DNA of 64,000 nucleotides from a virus. The notes beneath the pieces are model-generated. The model saw nothing but the letters and a program-made list of their open reading frames with translations, did not search any database and was not told the origin of the DNA. The position numbers and the translations under genes are program-made. The stretch lies in IMG/VR virus record IMGVR_UViG_3300036817_000176, positions 1 through 64,000 of that record; one strand, written 5' to 3'. This document shows positions 6,190 to 14,664 of the stretch, piece by piece (positions within the stretch are counted from its first letter, which is position 1; each line of letters begins with the position of its first letter).

Positions 6190-7280
6190 ATATCGGCTTC
6201 GGTTCAGTCTGCAGTGGCATCGAGGCCGCCAGCATTGCCTGGCATCCGCTGGGCTTCCGTGCGCAGTGGTTTTCTGAGATTGAGCCGTTCCCCTCGGCCG
6301 TACTGGCGCACCACTGGCCAGCCGTGCCAAACCTCGGTGATATGACCCAGCTGGCCGCCGGTGTGCGTGCTGGCCGCGTCCCGGCGCCTGCTGTGCTGGT
6401 GGGCGGTACCCCGTGCCAGTCCTTTTCCGTTGTTGGCGTGCGCGAGGGCCTGAAGGACCCGCGTGGCCAGCTCACGATCTCATATGTGGAATTAGCCGAT
6501 GCAATTGATGACGCCCGCACCGCGGCCGGAGAAGAGCCAGCCGTCATTGTCTGGGAAAACGTGCCCGGCGTGTTCAGCTCCAGTGATAACGCTTTCGGAG
6601 CCTTCCTTGGACTCCTTGCCGGTGAAGACTGTGAGCTACAACCGACAGGGAAAAAATGGACGAACGCTGGTTATGTGCGTGGACCCCGGCGAACCATCGC
6701 CTGGCGTGTTCTCGATGCCCAATTTTTCAGCGTCCCCCAGAGTCGCCGTCGTGTCTACGTTGTCGCAAGTGCTCGAAAAGACATCAGTCCCGCCGAAATA
6801 TTATTTGAGTCCGAAGGCCTGTCTGGGGCTGCTGCGCCGCGCTGCGAAGCGGCGGGGGATGCCTGCGGGATTCAGGGAAGCACTGGAGCGGGTAACGGGG
6901 ATCACGAAGGACCCCGATTCGCTGCCTACGGTGGTGGAAACCGTAGCGGAGAAAGAAGCGTTGCCGCCTGCCTGACGGCGAAGGGCCAGCGCATTGATTA
7001 CGAGGTTGAAACCTTCCTCGTGCAGTACGACAAGAACGGCCACTGGCTGTCCCCGGATCTGACGGTCCGCCGCCTGACTCCGCTGGAGTGCGAGCGCCTG
7101 CAGGGCTTCCCGGATGGCCACTCAAAAATCCCGTGGCGCGGCAAGATTGAGGCGAAGTGCCCCGATGCCCCGCGCTACAAAGCAATTGGTAACAGCATGG
7201 CCGTGCCGGTCATGCGCTGGATAGGCCAGAGGATCCTGAGCCAGTTCGCCAGCAACACACTGACAGAGGACGCATTTTGA
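6186..7280 (+). CDS. C5-cytosine DNA methyltransferase
   Basis: 364 residues from the GTG at 6186 that overlaps the upstream stop (GTGA). All key motifs are present: FGSVCSGIEA (SAM binding, motif I), GGTPCQSF with catalytic Cys77 (IV), ENVPG at 124-128 (VI), QSRRRVYV (VIII), LTPLECERLQGFPDG (IX) and AIGNSM (X). Methylates cytosine in host and phage DNA, most likely to evade restriction. The target-recognition region (about 200-290) is Gly-rich and compact. No cognate restriction gene is nearby, so it is an orphan enzyme. An in-frame TTG at 6174 is a possible alternative start. Confidence 0.92.
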   Translation: MNIGFGSVCSGIEAASIAWHPLGFRAQWFSEIEPFPSAVLAHHWPAVPNLGDMTQLAAGVRAGRVPAPAVLVGGTPCQSFSVVGVREGLKDPRGQLTISYVELADAIDDARTAAGEEPAVIVWENVPGVFSSSDNAFGAFLGLLAGEDCELQPTGKKWTNAGYVRGPRRTIAWRVLDAQFFSVPQSRRRVYVVASARKDISPAEILFESEGLSGAAAPRCEAAGDACGIQGSTGAGNGDHEGPRFAAYGGGNRSGERSVAACLTAKGQRIDYEVETFLVQYDKNGHWLSPDLTVRRLTPLECERLQGFPDGHSKIPWRGKIEAKCPDAPRYKAIGNSMAVPVMRWIGQRILSQFASNTLTEDAF

Positions 7281-7465
7281 GTACCAAAACACACACCGGC
7301 CTTGTCGTGACCGCCACCGGCGAAACGCGGATGAAGATGCACGAAACCGCCAACAGCTGGGTAGTCAGCAAGAGTGAGCATTACAACAAGCAGACCGGCC
7401 GCCGGAACGGGTCACCGACTCCAAAGCGCCTGCTGCTGAACACCATTGAACCGATCGCGCAGTAG
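7277..7465 (+). CDS. Small hypothetical protein
   Basis: 62 residues from a TTG overlapping the methyltransferase stop (TTGA). Polar and basic, with TTxKRLLLNTIEPI near the end. Translational coupling is the main argument that it is real; no family recognised. Confidence 0.45.
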   Translation: MSTKTHTGLVVTATGETRMKMHETANSWVVSKSEHYNKQTGRRNGSPTPKRLLLNTIEPIAQ

Positions 7466-7500
7466 CCTTTCGCCCCTGAAGCCCATTTAAGGAAGACATA

Positions 7501-8880
7501 GTGAGTGAGTTGAACGCAGCCCCCGAGAACAACAACGTCCCGACCATTGACGGGATCTCCGACATCATCAACGCCATGTTTACCAACGTGCAGTTCGCCG
7601 GTAAGCGTATCAGCGGTGATGACCTTTCCCGTGCCGCGCTGTCGGGTATCGAGTCCCAGTTAAACCTGCTGGCCGCGGAAATTAACGCGCTTTTCAATCA
7701 TGGCGTGGATGAGTACAACGACCTTGGCGATCGGTTCGTCCAGCTAGAAACCACCCACGGCCTCACGTTAGCCGCCCTGCGCAGCGCAAACGCGCAGCAG
7801 GAGCAGCACGAAGCCCAGATCGCCGAAATGCGCGACGGTTGTGAGCAGATTGTCCGCGATGAGCAGCGCCGCGCCCAGACCGCCATTAACGCCGCCGAAC
7901 AGGCTGCCCAGAAGTGGGAAACCGCCTACAGCGCCCAGAAGAGCCAGCACGCGTCCCTGCTGGCCACCGTCTCTACCCAGAACAGTGAGCTGCGCGCCCT
8001 GAAAGCGATGGAGCCGGAGAAGCTGAAGAAAAAATACTTCGAAGAGAAGCAGAAAAACCGCGAGCTGTCTGACTCGAACCGGGACCTGCAGACAAAGCAT
8101 AACCAGCTAGCCAGCACCATGTTATCCCTCAAGAAATACACGGCCGATATCGAGGCCCGCAATGCGGTGCTGAGCGAGGACATGACCCGCTATCGTGAGC
8201 ATATGAATCTGAACGACGGCGATCACTGCGTTAAGGGCATGAAATTTTCCAGCCCGGTTAACCCGGACATCATCTTTTATCCGCACCTGTTCCACTGGTC
8301 GCCCTGGGTATCCCAGTCGATGACCGGCAAGCATGACGGCATCCGCTTCATCAACAACCTCGACTTCCACCTGCAGATCCAGAACACAATCGGCCTGGGC
8401 ACTTCCTACAAGGTCAGCGAGTGGGGGATGCCGGTCGGCATGATCCCGAAAGAGCTGGAAGAGCACTGGCCAGCCGGTATTGACCAGTTCATGGATGATT
8501 TTGTCCTCGAGCAAATCGACATCCTCAATTCGCACCTGGCCGAACGTTGCCGCTGGGCGCGCAGTATTCACGTTTCCGAACTGACCGACCTCCCGGCGAA
8601 GATCCGCAATGTGCTGGTGGATAACGGCGTGACAACGCTGGCCCACCTCGGCAGCACCTACGCCCACCAGCTGGCGAAGTACCGCGGCATTGGTGACGAA
8701 ACGATTAAAACCATCATGAACCTGTGCCGTCGCATGATGAACGAGTGGAACAAAGAGCACGGCGAACCTGAAATTGAACGAAAGCGCCCGGAAGTGAAAC
8801 AGAAGGAGCTGAACAGCCGCATTAAGGCGCTGACGGTCGAAAACCTCAAATCTCTGAACGAAAAATTCCGGGCCGCGTAA
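7501..8880 (+). CDS. Coiled-coil protein with alpha-CTD-like C-terminal domain
   Basis: 459 residues; the GTG start is preceded by AAGGAAG. Residues about 55-240 form a long heptad-rich coiled coil (Glu, Gln, Lys, Ala rich). A central globular part (240-345) contains many aromatic residues. Residues about 365-420 (LPAKIRNVLVDNGVTTLAHL followed by YRGIGDETIKTIMNL) match the helix-hairpin-helix fold of the RNA polymerase alpha C-terminal domain. That fold binds DNA minor groove or polymerase partners. A structural DNA organiser or transcription cofactor is conceivable; this is inference. The domain order is unusual to me. Confidence 0.6.
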   Translation: MSELNAAPENNNVPTIDGISDIINAMFTNVQFAGKRISGDDLSRAALSGIESQLNLLAAEINALFNHGVDEYNDLGDRFVQLETTHGLTLAALRSANAQQEQHEAQIAEMRDGCEQIVRDEQRRAQTAINAAEQAAQKWETAYSAQKSQHASLLATVSTQNSELRALKAMEPEKLKKKYFEEKQKNRELSDSNRDLQTKHNQLASTMLSLKKYTADIEARNAVLSEDMTRYREHMNLNDGDHCVKGMKFSSPVNPDIIFYPHLFHWSPWVSQSMTGKHDGIRFINNLDFHLQIQNTIGLGTSYKVSEWGMPVGMIPKELEEHWPAGIDQFMDDFVLEQIDILNSHLAERCRWARSIHVSELTDLPAKIRNVLVDNGVTTLAHLGSTYAHQLAKYRGIGDETIKTIMNLCRRMMNEWNKEHGEPEIERKRPEVKQKELNSRIKALTVENLKSLNEKFRAA

Positions 8881-8925
8881 CGGCCAGCACACACCGAATA
8901 CTGAGCATCATCAAGGAGCAAACGA

Positions 8926-9411
8926 ATGAAAGCATACCGTATTAACCAGACAGCGCTGGTGGGCGCCATCGTGAAAGAGCTGGGCCGCCAGCACCCGGGC
9001 CTGCCTGCGGACAACCGCATGAGCAAGGTGGTCGAGGCCGCCAACCTGATATGCGCCGAGTTCGAACGCGAGCCAGTGGCCAGCCTCCCGGCTGTGGGCT
9101 TTCCCGCCTGGCTCGGCAGTGACGACACCGGCGCCAGCAGTCTGTTCATGGCTTCCGTACTTTCCCATCGGCAGATCCACGCCGAGAGGGCCTACCCGCA
9201 CGACCCGGATGACCTGGGGCGCTGCATTCGCTTGCTGGGAGCCGTGCCGGAATTTGCCGATCGCCTGCACCTGATGAGTTCGCAGGGGCCGCAATGGGCT
9301 GTAGTCGTGGCGAACTGGGAGCAATGGACCCGGATGTATAACGACGAGAATGACGACGGCAGCGAGCTGTATGACGCCATGCAGGCGGCCTATGCGGGGG
9401 TGGTAGCCTGA
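8926..9411 (+). CDS. Hypothetical protein
   Basis: 161 residues with a strong AAGGAG upstream of the ATG. Acidic, mostly helical by composition, without Cys clusters. The stop overlaps the next ATG (TGATG). Part of a run of coupled small phage genes; function not recognisable. Confidence 0.65.
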   Translation: MKAYRINQTALVGAIVKELGRQHPGLPADNRMSKVVEAANLICAEFEREPVASLPAVGFPAWLGSDDTGASSLFMASVLSHRQIHAERAYPHDPDDLGRCIRLLGAVPEFADRLHLMSSQGPQWAVVVANWEQWTRMYNDENDDGSELYDAMQAAYAGVVA

Positions 9412-9722
9412 TGAGCAACGTGATCACCAAAGAGCTGCATATCGACATGCCTGACGACAGCACATGGGCGGTTCCCGTCACGCTTATCGCCACGCACCGC
9501 GCCGAGCATTACGCCCAGAATTACGGCGGCGATGTCCAGCGCAGCCTGGCCGAAGACACCCTCCCGTTGTTCCGTGCGGATGATTTCGCCATCGAGGACT
9601 GGGCCGCCAACAACATGAACTGGGACGACGTTAAGCACGCCGCCCGCTGCGTGCTGCAGGGTAGCGTGGACTACGACGAAGGCTGGGCCAACGGCGAAAA
9701 GCGTGTGGAGGAGGCGGAGTGA
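9411..9722 (+). CDS. Hypothetical acidic protein
   Basis: 103 residues, coupled to the genes on both sides. The start VITKELHIDMPDDSTWAVPV looks like a beta hairpin, and the rest is acidic and helical. No named family. Confidence 0.6.
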   Translation: MSNVITKELHIDMPDDSTWAVPVTLIATHRAEHYAQNYGGDVQRSLAEDTLPLFRADDFAIEDWAANNMNWDDVKHAARCVLQGSVDYDEGWANGEKRVEEAE

Positions 9723-10039
9723 GCCTCTTTCAGTGTGAGAACTGCGGCTGCTGTGAAAATACCGCGCTGTCCTCGCAGGGCTTTAAAGGTCCGTTTGCGG
9801 ACTTTTTCGACTGGAGCTACGCCCCGGAACGCCGGGGCAAGTTGCTGTGCTCGGCCTGCGGGCCGGTGATGTTCGCCAGCGGCGAGGCGACCGAATACGG
9901 CAGGTGGCATAACCGGTTCCCGCGCACCTTCCTGCCCAAAGGGCAGTTTGTCACGAACAGCGTCGGCAACCTCGCGCACCGTGAAACCGGCGATGAGGAC
10001 TACACGAAATATGCGCGGAGGGGCGCCCGGTATGGTTAA
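9719..10039 (+). CDS. Small Cys-rich zinc-ribbon-like protein
   Basis: 106 residues; GTG start with GGAGGCGGA just upstream. CENCGCCEN (residues 6-14) and CSACGP (about 45-50) give two CxxC knuckles, a likely zinc ribbon. The middle contains WSYAPERRGKLLC, a motif often seen in short phage zinc proteins. Metal binding is inferred from the Cys spacing. Confidence 0.65.
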   Translation: MSLFQCENCGCCENTALSSQGFKGPFADFFDWSYAPERRGKLLCSACGPVMFASGEATEYGRWHNRFPRTFLPKGQFVTNSVGNLAHRETGDEDYTKYARRGARYG

Positions 10040-10277
10040 CGGTAGCTACGTGCTGTATCTGACCTGCGATTGTCGCTACTGCGCAGGGCTGAAGGAGCTG
10101 GCCTCCTCGATCGGCGACGAGTTAAAGGTCAAACCGGTGCTGGGCGTGTTTGAAGGTACTTCCCGCTGTGCGGCACAAGACAAGGCAAGGGCGGCGGGCT
10201 GGCGGATAAGCAGAGGTTGTAAGCGCGCCACGGCGCCGAAACATCAACTTCAGAGGAGTGGAGGCAGTAATGGCTAA
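10032..10277 (+). CDS. Small Cys-containing protein, unknown
   Basis: 81 residues from the ATG at 10032; an earlier in-frame ATG (9948) would overlap the upstream gene by 90 bp and reads as a shadow. Contains TCDCRYCAGL (a CxC..C motif) and a later Cys-Lys-Arg stretch. The N-terminal YVLYLTCDC strand and following helix are thioredoxin- or glutaredoxin-like in outline, but this is weak. Confidence 0.5.
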   Translation: MVNGSYVLYLTCDCRYCAGLKELASSIGDELKVKPVLGVFEGTSRCAAQDKARAAGWRISRGCKRATAPKHQLQRSGGSNG

Positions 10278-10470
10278 ATCACCGATGAAATACATGGTGC
10301 GGGCGTGGAACAAGGAGCTGAAAAAGCCGCTGTGGAACATGGGCAACCGCAAGCACCGTAAAGCCTGCGCCCGCTCCTGGGCGGCCACCAGCATCGAGCT
10401 GGATAAAGACATCGCCGATCAGGATGCCGCCAACGATCGGCTGGCAGAAGAGCTGACGTACTGGAACTAA
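10270..10470 (+). CDS. Small basic protein, unknown
   Basis: 66 residues from the ATG at 10270, preceded by GGAGG. Lys/Arg-rich first half (KSPMKYMVRAWNKELKKP) and an acidic helix at the end. Possibly nucleic-acid binding. Overlaps the previous gene by 8 bp. Confidence 0.5.
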   Translation: MAKSPMKYMVRAWNKELKKPLWNMGNRKHRKACARSWAATSIELDKDIADQDAANDRLAEELTYWN

Positions 10471-10479
10471 CTGTAAAGC

Positions 10480-10504
10480 CCCACCAGCCAGCGTTGCTGG
10501 TGGG
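10480..10504. other. Perfect 9-bp stem hairpin between genes
   Basis: CCCACCAGC pairs with GCTGGTGGG across a 7-nt loop. There is no T-run on either strand, so it is more likely an mRNA processing or stability element than a terminator. A second short CCCGG/CCGGG hairpin follows at about 10525-10545, ahead of the gene at 10571. Confidence 0.5.
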
Positions 10505-10570
10505 CCACTGAGAACATTTTAAGCCCGGTTCGGCGGTGCCCCGGGTTAATCGAGCGATTGAGGACAGACC

Positions 10571-11479
10571 ATGGACTTTGCAAACCAATTCAACGAAGCA
10601 GCGCAGCAAGCTGTATTAAGTGCCGTCCGGAGCGGCGCATGGGTAAAGCACCGCTGGATAGAGGACCTGATCAAACAGTCGGTACTCGGCCGTATTCCCA
10701 CCGGCGCGATCGCTGCAGCTGCAGCTGAAGTCATCGAGCCCGCACCGCATGGCCATGCCTCCCACCCGGTCGCAGCGCCAACGGTAGTGTTCAGCGGGAA
10801 TGAGGGCTACGCCGTCTATCCAGCTGCACCGGCTGAAGAGCCCGCCGAACCGGCCGCGATCGTTCCAGTCGCCCCGCCCGGGTATATCGTCGTCGGGGAC
10901 GTTGATAGTGCTGTCGAACCGATTGCCCCGCCTGTCGTGACTGAATCAGCCGCCGATTCGTCGATGGCTGAGCTGATGGCGCTCGAGGAGAGCGCCGGGG
11001 CCGTCGTTATGCCTGCTGAGGCCGAACCCGAGCCCGATTCCTTTGTTTCGCGCCGCTTCGATCACGTTGAGGGCTACCCGTATCGCATTCTGGTGCTTGA
11101 TCGTGAGAAGGACCACACCCGCAGCCGTGCGGTCCATTTCAAGCGCGCCCCGACCCAGGCGGAGTTTGACTACGAGTTCCGTGACTTCCAGGCGGGTACC
11201 CACAACATCTACGTTAACCTCTGGATCGAGAGCAGCAATGACTGGGGCACGATCACCACGGACTACGTACCGCACTGGAACAAAGAAAAGCCAAAAGAGA
11301 CGCTCAAGCCGTGCAAAGACTGGCCGGACGGTAAGAATTACCGCGTCAAATTCTGGGACTCACGCGTGCCGGGCTTTAACTACGTCTACTTTGAGCGCAA
11401 GCCGAGCCCGTATGCCGTGAAGCAGTATCACGCCACTAAACACTTCGCCGTGGTTGAGCCGCGCCCGGAAGGCGTTTAA
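10571..11479 (+). CDS. Hypothetical protein with Ala/Pro-rich linker
   Basis: 302 residues. Residues 1-45 form a short helical domain, 46-155 an Ala/Pro/Glu/Val-rich linker of low complexity, and 155-295 a globular domain rich in Tyr, Trp and Lys (for example SRRFDHVEGYPYRILVLD). The C-terminal domain has regular beta-strand patterning. The layout of two domains with a flexible linker suggests a tether, but no family is recognised. Confidence 0.65.
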   Translation: MDFANQFNEAAQQAVLSAVRSGAWVKHRWIEDLIKQSVLGRIPTGAIAAAAAEVIEPAPHGHASHPVAAPTVVFSGNEGYAVYPAAPAEEPAEPAAIVPVAPPGYIVVGDVDSAVEPIAPPVVTESAADSSMAELMALEESAGAVVMPAEAEPEPDSFVSRRFDHVEGYPYRILVLDREKDHTRSRAVHFKRAPTQAEFDYEFRDFQAGTHNIYVNLWIESSNDWGTITTDYVPHWNKEKPKETLKPCKDWPDGKNYRVKFWDSRVPGFNYVYFERKPSPYAVKQYHATKHFAVVEPRPEGV

Positions 11480-11481
11480 GC

Positions 11482-11775
11482 GTGGCCACCCTGCAGCTGG
11501 CCGTCAAAGGCGAATACTTCGACGCCATGAAGCGTGGCGAAAAGCTCGAGGAATATCGCCTGGTTAACCCGTACTGGAGTAAGCGCCTGATTGGGGCGCT
11601 CACTGGTCTGCCGAGGGCGTTTGACCGGCTGATCATCACGAAGGGTTATCCGAACAGGAACGATGAGAGCCGCCGGATCGATATCCCTTACCGCGGCTTT
11701 GAGATTAAGACCATCACACACCCACATTTTGGCCCGCTGCCGGTGCAGGTGTACGCGATAAAGGTAAAACTATGA
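11482..11775 (+). CDS. ASCH-domain protein
   Basis: 97 residues, GTG start. The opening LQLAVKGEYFDAMKRGEKLEEYR is the ASCH/YqfB-like signature (strand, then F-x-x-I/M-x-x-G-x-K-x-x-E-x-R), followed by DRLIITKGYPN and a C-terminal strand VQVYAIKVKL. ASCH folds bind RNA or act on modified nucleosides. Often found in phages next to nucleotide or RNA modifying genes. Overlaps the next gene by 4 bp. Confidence 0.75.
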   Translation: MATLQLAVKGEYFDAMKRGEKLEEYRLVNPYWSKRLIGALTGLPRAFDRLIITKGYPNRNDESRRIDIPYRGFEIKTITHPHFGPLPVQVYAIKVKL

Positions 11776-12656
11776 CGACTGCAGCATTGAACCAATACGC
11801 CGAACCGGTAATGGGCGTTGCAAAATATCCGTTGCCGCCAGAGCTAAAGATTGTCTGGTACAGCACTCCTGAAGAGGCTTACGGCAAGATGTGGGAACCA
11901 GCCGCCCAGGAAGAGGATATGACTGTGGATGAGCTGGTGGCCGCAAGCGCATTTATGGGTATTGATCAAAATGGTAAGGACATAGAACTCTCCTCGGAAG
12001 ATGCTTTCGCCGGAATGCACGCCCTCGGTTGCTGGGGGTGGGTTGATACCGATCTGAACATCATTCACGCATGGTCAAGTCCAGACGCCGACCCTGCAAT
12101 GGTTATGCACTTTCTGGCACACGAAATTGCACATGCGACCGGCACTGCTGACGATGATGATTTCCAAGAAGAAATGCGCGCAGAGCAATACGGTCATGTT
12201 GCGCGTCTTGCATTCAAATTATTCAGCGATCGCAATCCACGCGCACAACCACCAGCCCCGGTGTTTCGTGATCTCTCCACACCCGTCGATCCACAAATTT
12301 CCGCGTATGAGCTTTTTATGAGCGCCACCCCGCTCACAACGGAAGAGGTAGAGCGCATGGAGCGTATGCGGCTGGCTCTGCAAATAGACCAGTCCGTGTT
12401 TGAGACGATCGGCGAGGCGCACTGCCCGAAACCAGATTCCATCCCGGAGACAGCCACGATCTCTAACATCAATCTGATCTGCCCGCCGGGCGTTAACCAG
12501 ACCGAGTTTGCTGGTGGCTGGAACGACAGCCGTCAATTTGCCCTGACTCACGGGACGGTGCCGCCGGTGATCAAGGGCATTGATGCCCGTGCGCAGGGCT
12601 GGAACGCCTGCAGCGGCCGGATGACCCTTTGTGAGGCTAACCAAAATGGCTGCTGA
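11772..12656 (+). CDS. Zincin-like metalloprotease domain protein
   Basis: 294 residues. HEIAH at 117-121 in the context HFLAHEIAHATG is a textbook zinc metalloprotease motif, with acidic residues at 133-138 available as third ligand. The C-terminal part repeats a G-W-N pattern (AGGWNDSRQFALTHG, then AQGWNACSG), which may be a separate small domain. A phage protease of this type could process a host or virion protein; the substrate is unknown. Codons in 12060-12260 look slightly AT-richer than neighbours. Confidence 0.65.
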   Translation: MTTAALNQYAEPVMGVAKYPLPPELKIVWYSTPEEAYGKMWEPAAQEEDMTVDELVAASAFMGIDQNGKDIELSSEDAFAGMHALGCWGWVDTDLNIIHAWSSPDADPAMVMHFLAHEIAHATGTADDDDFQEEMRAEQYGHVARLAFKLFSDRNPRAQPPAPVFRDLSTPVDPQISAYELFMSATPLTTEEVERMERMRLALQIDQSVFETIGEAHCPKPDSIPETATISNINLICPPGVNQTEFAGGWNDSRQFALTHGTVPPVIKGIDARAQGWNACSGRMTLCEANQNGC

Positions 12657-13044
12657 CAAGGTGCGTAGCAAGGCCGTGTCTGTGCGCACCAGCGCCGTGC
12701 CGTGCGACGGTTGCACCCTGTGCTGTCGTGGTGACGCTATAAGCCTGCGTCCTGAGCTGGGCGACGACGTGAGCCAGTATCAGACTGAGCCTCACTACAA
12801 GCCCGAACTGGCCGCCCAGGGTGTCCGTATGCTGGCGCACAAGGAGGATCTGACGTGCATCTATCTGACAGACGCCGGTTGTTCCATCCACGGCCGCGCG
12901 CCGGTGCTGTGCCGGGAATTTGACTGCCGGGCACTCATGAAGGCGCTGGGGCCGGACAGAGCGGTATGGGCGATAAGGCGCGGAATGCTTAGCCCTGAGA
13001 TTGTACTGAGGGGACACGAACTGATCCCCACGCTGCCAGTGTGA
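12646..13044 (+). CDS. YkgJ-type Cys cluster protein
   Basis: 132 residues from the ATG at 12646 (an upstream GTG at 12631 is possible). CDGCTLCC near residue 20 and later CSIHGRAPVLCREFDC form the conserved Cys set of the YkgJ / UPF0153 family, thought to bind zinc or iron. The biochemical role of the family is not established. Overlaps the metalloprotease gene by 11 bp. Confidence 0.75.
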   Translation: MAADKVRSKAVSVRTSAVPCDGCTLCCRGDAISLRPELGDDVSQYQTEPHYKPELAAQGVRMLAHKEDLTCIYLTDAGCSIHGRAPVLCREFDCRALMKALGPDRAVWAIRRGMLSPEIVLRGHELIPTLPV

Positions 13045-13099
13045 CGCAGGCCCACGAACCAACCAACTATTAACAATGCAAATCTACCGGGAAGATTAA

Positions 13100-13507
13100 A
13101 TGGATAAGCGTAACAACAACGAAAAACACGAACCCATCCTCAACTTTACCGCCGACCCGGACGCCGTGTCCCGGCTGCACCAGCTGACCATGGAAATGCA
13201 GGATATCTGCCAGGCGCACAACATTCCGATGGTGGTGGGCTTCTGTATCAAGGTGGAGGACGGGCTTCACGGTAATGTGCTGAGTTCCTATATCGACAGC
13301 CGCAAAACCCCGGCCCCTATGAACCTGGTGGGCGCGGTCGAAATGCTCAAGGCGCAAAATGTCCCGGTGGAGCTGGTGGAAATGCTGGAAGCGCGCAACA
13401 ACGGTACTTGTGATTGCGAATCCTGCCGGGCGCGTGCTGAGAGTGAGCACGAAGGCGAGCCAGACAGCGATCTGCGTGGCGCAGCGCCAGGCGTGGTGCT
13501 TCACTGA
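13100..13507 (+). CDS. Hypothetical protein with C-terminal CxC..C motif
   Basis: 135 residues; GGAAGATTAA precedes the ATG. Residues 20-75 have alternating strand and helix pattern (IPMVVGFCIKVEDGLHG). TCDCESCRAR at about 103-112 could bind metal. The C-terminus is acidic and likely disordered. No family named. Confidence 0.55.
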   Translation: MDKRNNNEKHEPILNFTADPDAVSRLHQLTMEMQDICQAHNIPMVVGFCIKVEDGLHGNVLSSYIDSRKTPAPMNLVGAVEMLKAQNVPVELVEMLEARNNGTCDCESCRARAESEHEGEPDSDLRGAAPGVVLH

Positions 13508-13974
13508 TGGGCGGGGAGAAGGTGGAAGCGATGAAGCTGAGTGATGAGCAGGTGACGGAGCTGATGGCCAGCCCCGATCCTTACGTTCGCCTGATGGCCG
13601 GTGAGCTGATGGCCCACCGGATAGACGAACCGGCGACGTGCGGCGAGGTGGCGCTGCTGCGCGAGGAAGCCCAGTACCTCCGTATGCGCTTTAAGGAAAC
13701 GGATCTGCTGTTTGGCAAAATGGTGCTGGCCATGCGTGCGGCCATCATTGAAAGCGAGCACGGCAAGGGTGCTGAGGTCGGTATCGAGTGGCTGATCGAT
13801 GCCCTGGAAGGCCCCGGCGAACTGCCACCAGCCAGCGAGACAGACGCGCGGGCATACTTTGACCGCGAACTGGTGGCTATAGACGCGGCAATGGATGCCT
13901 GTTTCGACTATTTCCAGGCACGACAGAAGAAGATCATCGACGCCCAGCAAGCGGCGCAGGGAGACGTACAATGA
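13507..13974 (+). CDS. Hypothetical helical protein
   Basis: 155 residues. The ATG at 13507 overlaps the upstream stop; an in-frame ATG at 13531 has the better ribosome site (AAGGTGGA) and may be the true start. Almost entirely helical, with coiled-coil-like stretches (EEAQYLRMRFKETDLLFG) reminiscent of Ead/Ea22-like phage proteins. Function unknown. Confidence 0.6.
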   Translation: MGGEKVEAMKLSDEQVTELMASPDPYVRLMAGELMAHRIDEPATCGEVALLREEAQYLRMRFKETDLLFGKMVLAMRAAIIESEHGKGAEVGIEWLIDALEGPGELPPASETDARAYFDRELVAIDAAMDACFDYFQARQKKIIDAQQAAQGDVQ

Positions 13975-14507
13975 CAAACGAGAAGATTAAACCGCTGGTG
14001 GATGAGTTCGAAGGCCTGCTGGCAGGCATACAGGCTAAATGCAGTGGCTTTTCAGCGGATAGCCGCGAGCGCATGGTGCGTTTCATCCGTCAGCTCACCA
14101 CTGAATACGCAGATCTGCTGGAGGTGACGCCGCTCGAGGTGCTGGCGGCGGTTGAGAAGGCACGGGACTACTCGGCCCCGAACTACTATCAGCTGGCTAA
14201 TTTCCCTAACCTCGATGGGGTGGCGGTGTTTGCCAGCCTTGGCGCGTTGCAGGCGGCGATCCCCAGCAAACAATTCCGTTGCCCGTGCTGTTTGGGCGTA
14301 TCGAGCGATCCTTACACCTGCAACAGCGGCGAGAAGCAGAAGGATGGGACGATCTGCAACTGGACCAGCTATGGCCTGTTCGGCACGCTGGGTAAGGGGT
14401 TGCGGGTGCTGATAAAAGACGCCTTCCTGACCCAGCCCCGCATACATGAGATTTTCATGCCGCTCGAGCTGGAGACAGATCCCCCGGCTGACGCTACTGC
14501 GGCCTGA
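13971..14507 (+). CDS. Hypothetical protein with zinc-ribbon-like Cys pairs
   Basis: 178 residues, ATGA-coupled to the previous gene and preceded by GGAGACG. A helical N-terminus is followed by FRCPCCLG (CxxC) and YTCNSGEKQKDGTICN, which together make a probable zinc ribbon around residues 100-130. It is the last gene before the terminator at 14511-14534, so it ends the early array that began at 3967 or a part of it. Confidence 0.6.
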   Translation: MTNEKIKPLVDEFEGLLAGIQAKCSGFSADSRERMVRFIRQLTTEYADLLEVTPLEVLAAVEKARDYSAPNYYQLANFPNLDGVAVFASLGALQAAIPSKQFRCPCCLGVSSDPYTCNSGEKQKDGTICNWTSYGLFGTLGKGLRVLIKDAFLTQPRIHEIFMPLELETDPPADATAA

Positions 14508-14510
14508 GTG

Positions 14511-14534
14511 AAAGCCTCTGCGGAGGTTTTTTTT
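14511..14534 (+). terminator. Rho-independent terminator
   Basis: AAAGCCTC and GAGGTTTT pair around a TGCG loop, followed by eight T. Ends the rightward array before the toxin-antitoxin promoter. Confidence 0.85.
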
Positions 14535-14564
14535 CTGCCCGCTGCGGGTTATGAACATCACTGA

Positions 14565-14617
14565 ATAACTAAAAATATAACTAAATATGTTTACACATAA
14601 CTAAATTATGTTATATT
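14565..14617 (+). promoter_or_regulatory. Toxin-antitoxin promoter with three ATAACTAAA repeats
   Basis: Direct repeats ATAACTAAA start at 14565, 14577 and 14597. A sigma-70-like promoter overlaps the third: TTTACA (14590-14595), 16-bp spacer, TATATT (14612-14617). Repeats in this position are the usual operator for autoregulation by the antitoxin or the complex. Confidence 0.6.
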
Positions 14618-14664
14618 GGACTCATCCCACGAGGGATATGTTCTTTAAAAACATGGAGAGGCAA

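Noticed and set aside
9948-10031. Longer N-terminus for the small Cys-containing protein
   Set aside because: It would overlap the zinc-ribbon-like gene by about 90 bp and encodes a Thr/Ser/Arg run typical of a shadow frame; the ATG at 10032 is preferred.
10480-10504. Hairpin as a transcription terminator
   Set aside because: Stem is perfect but there is no T-run on either strand; kept only as an unassigned hairpin.
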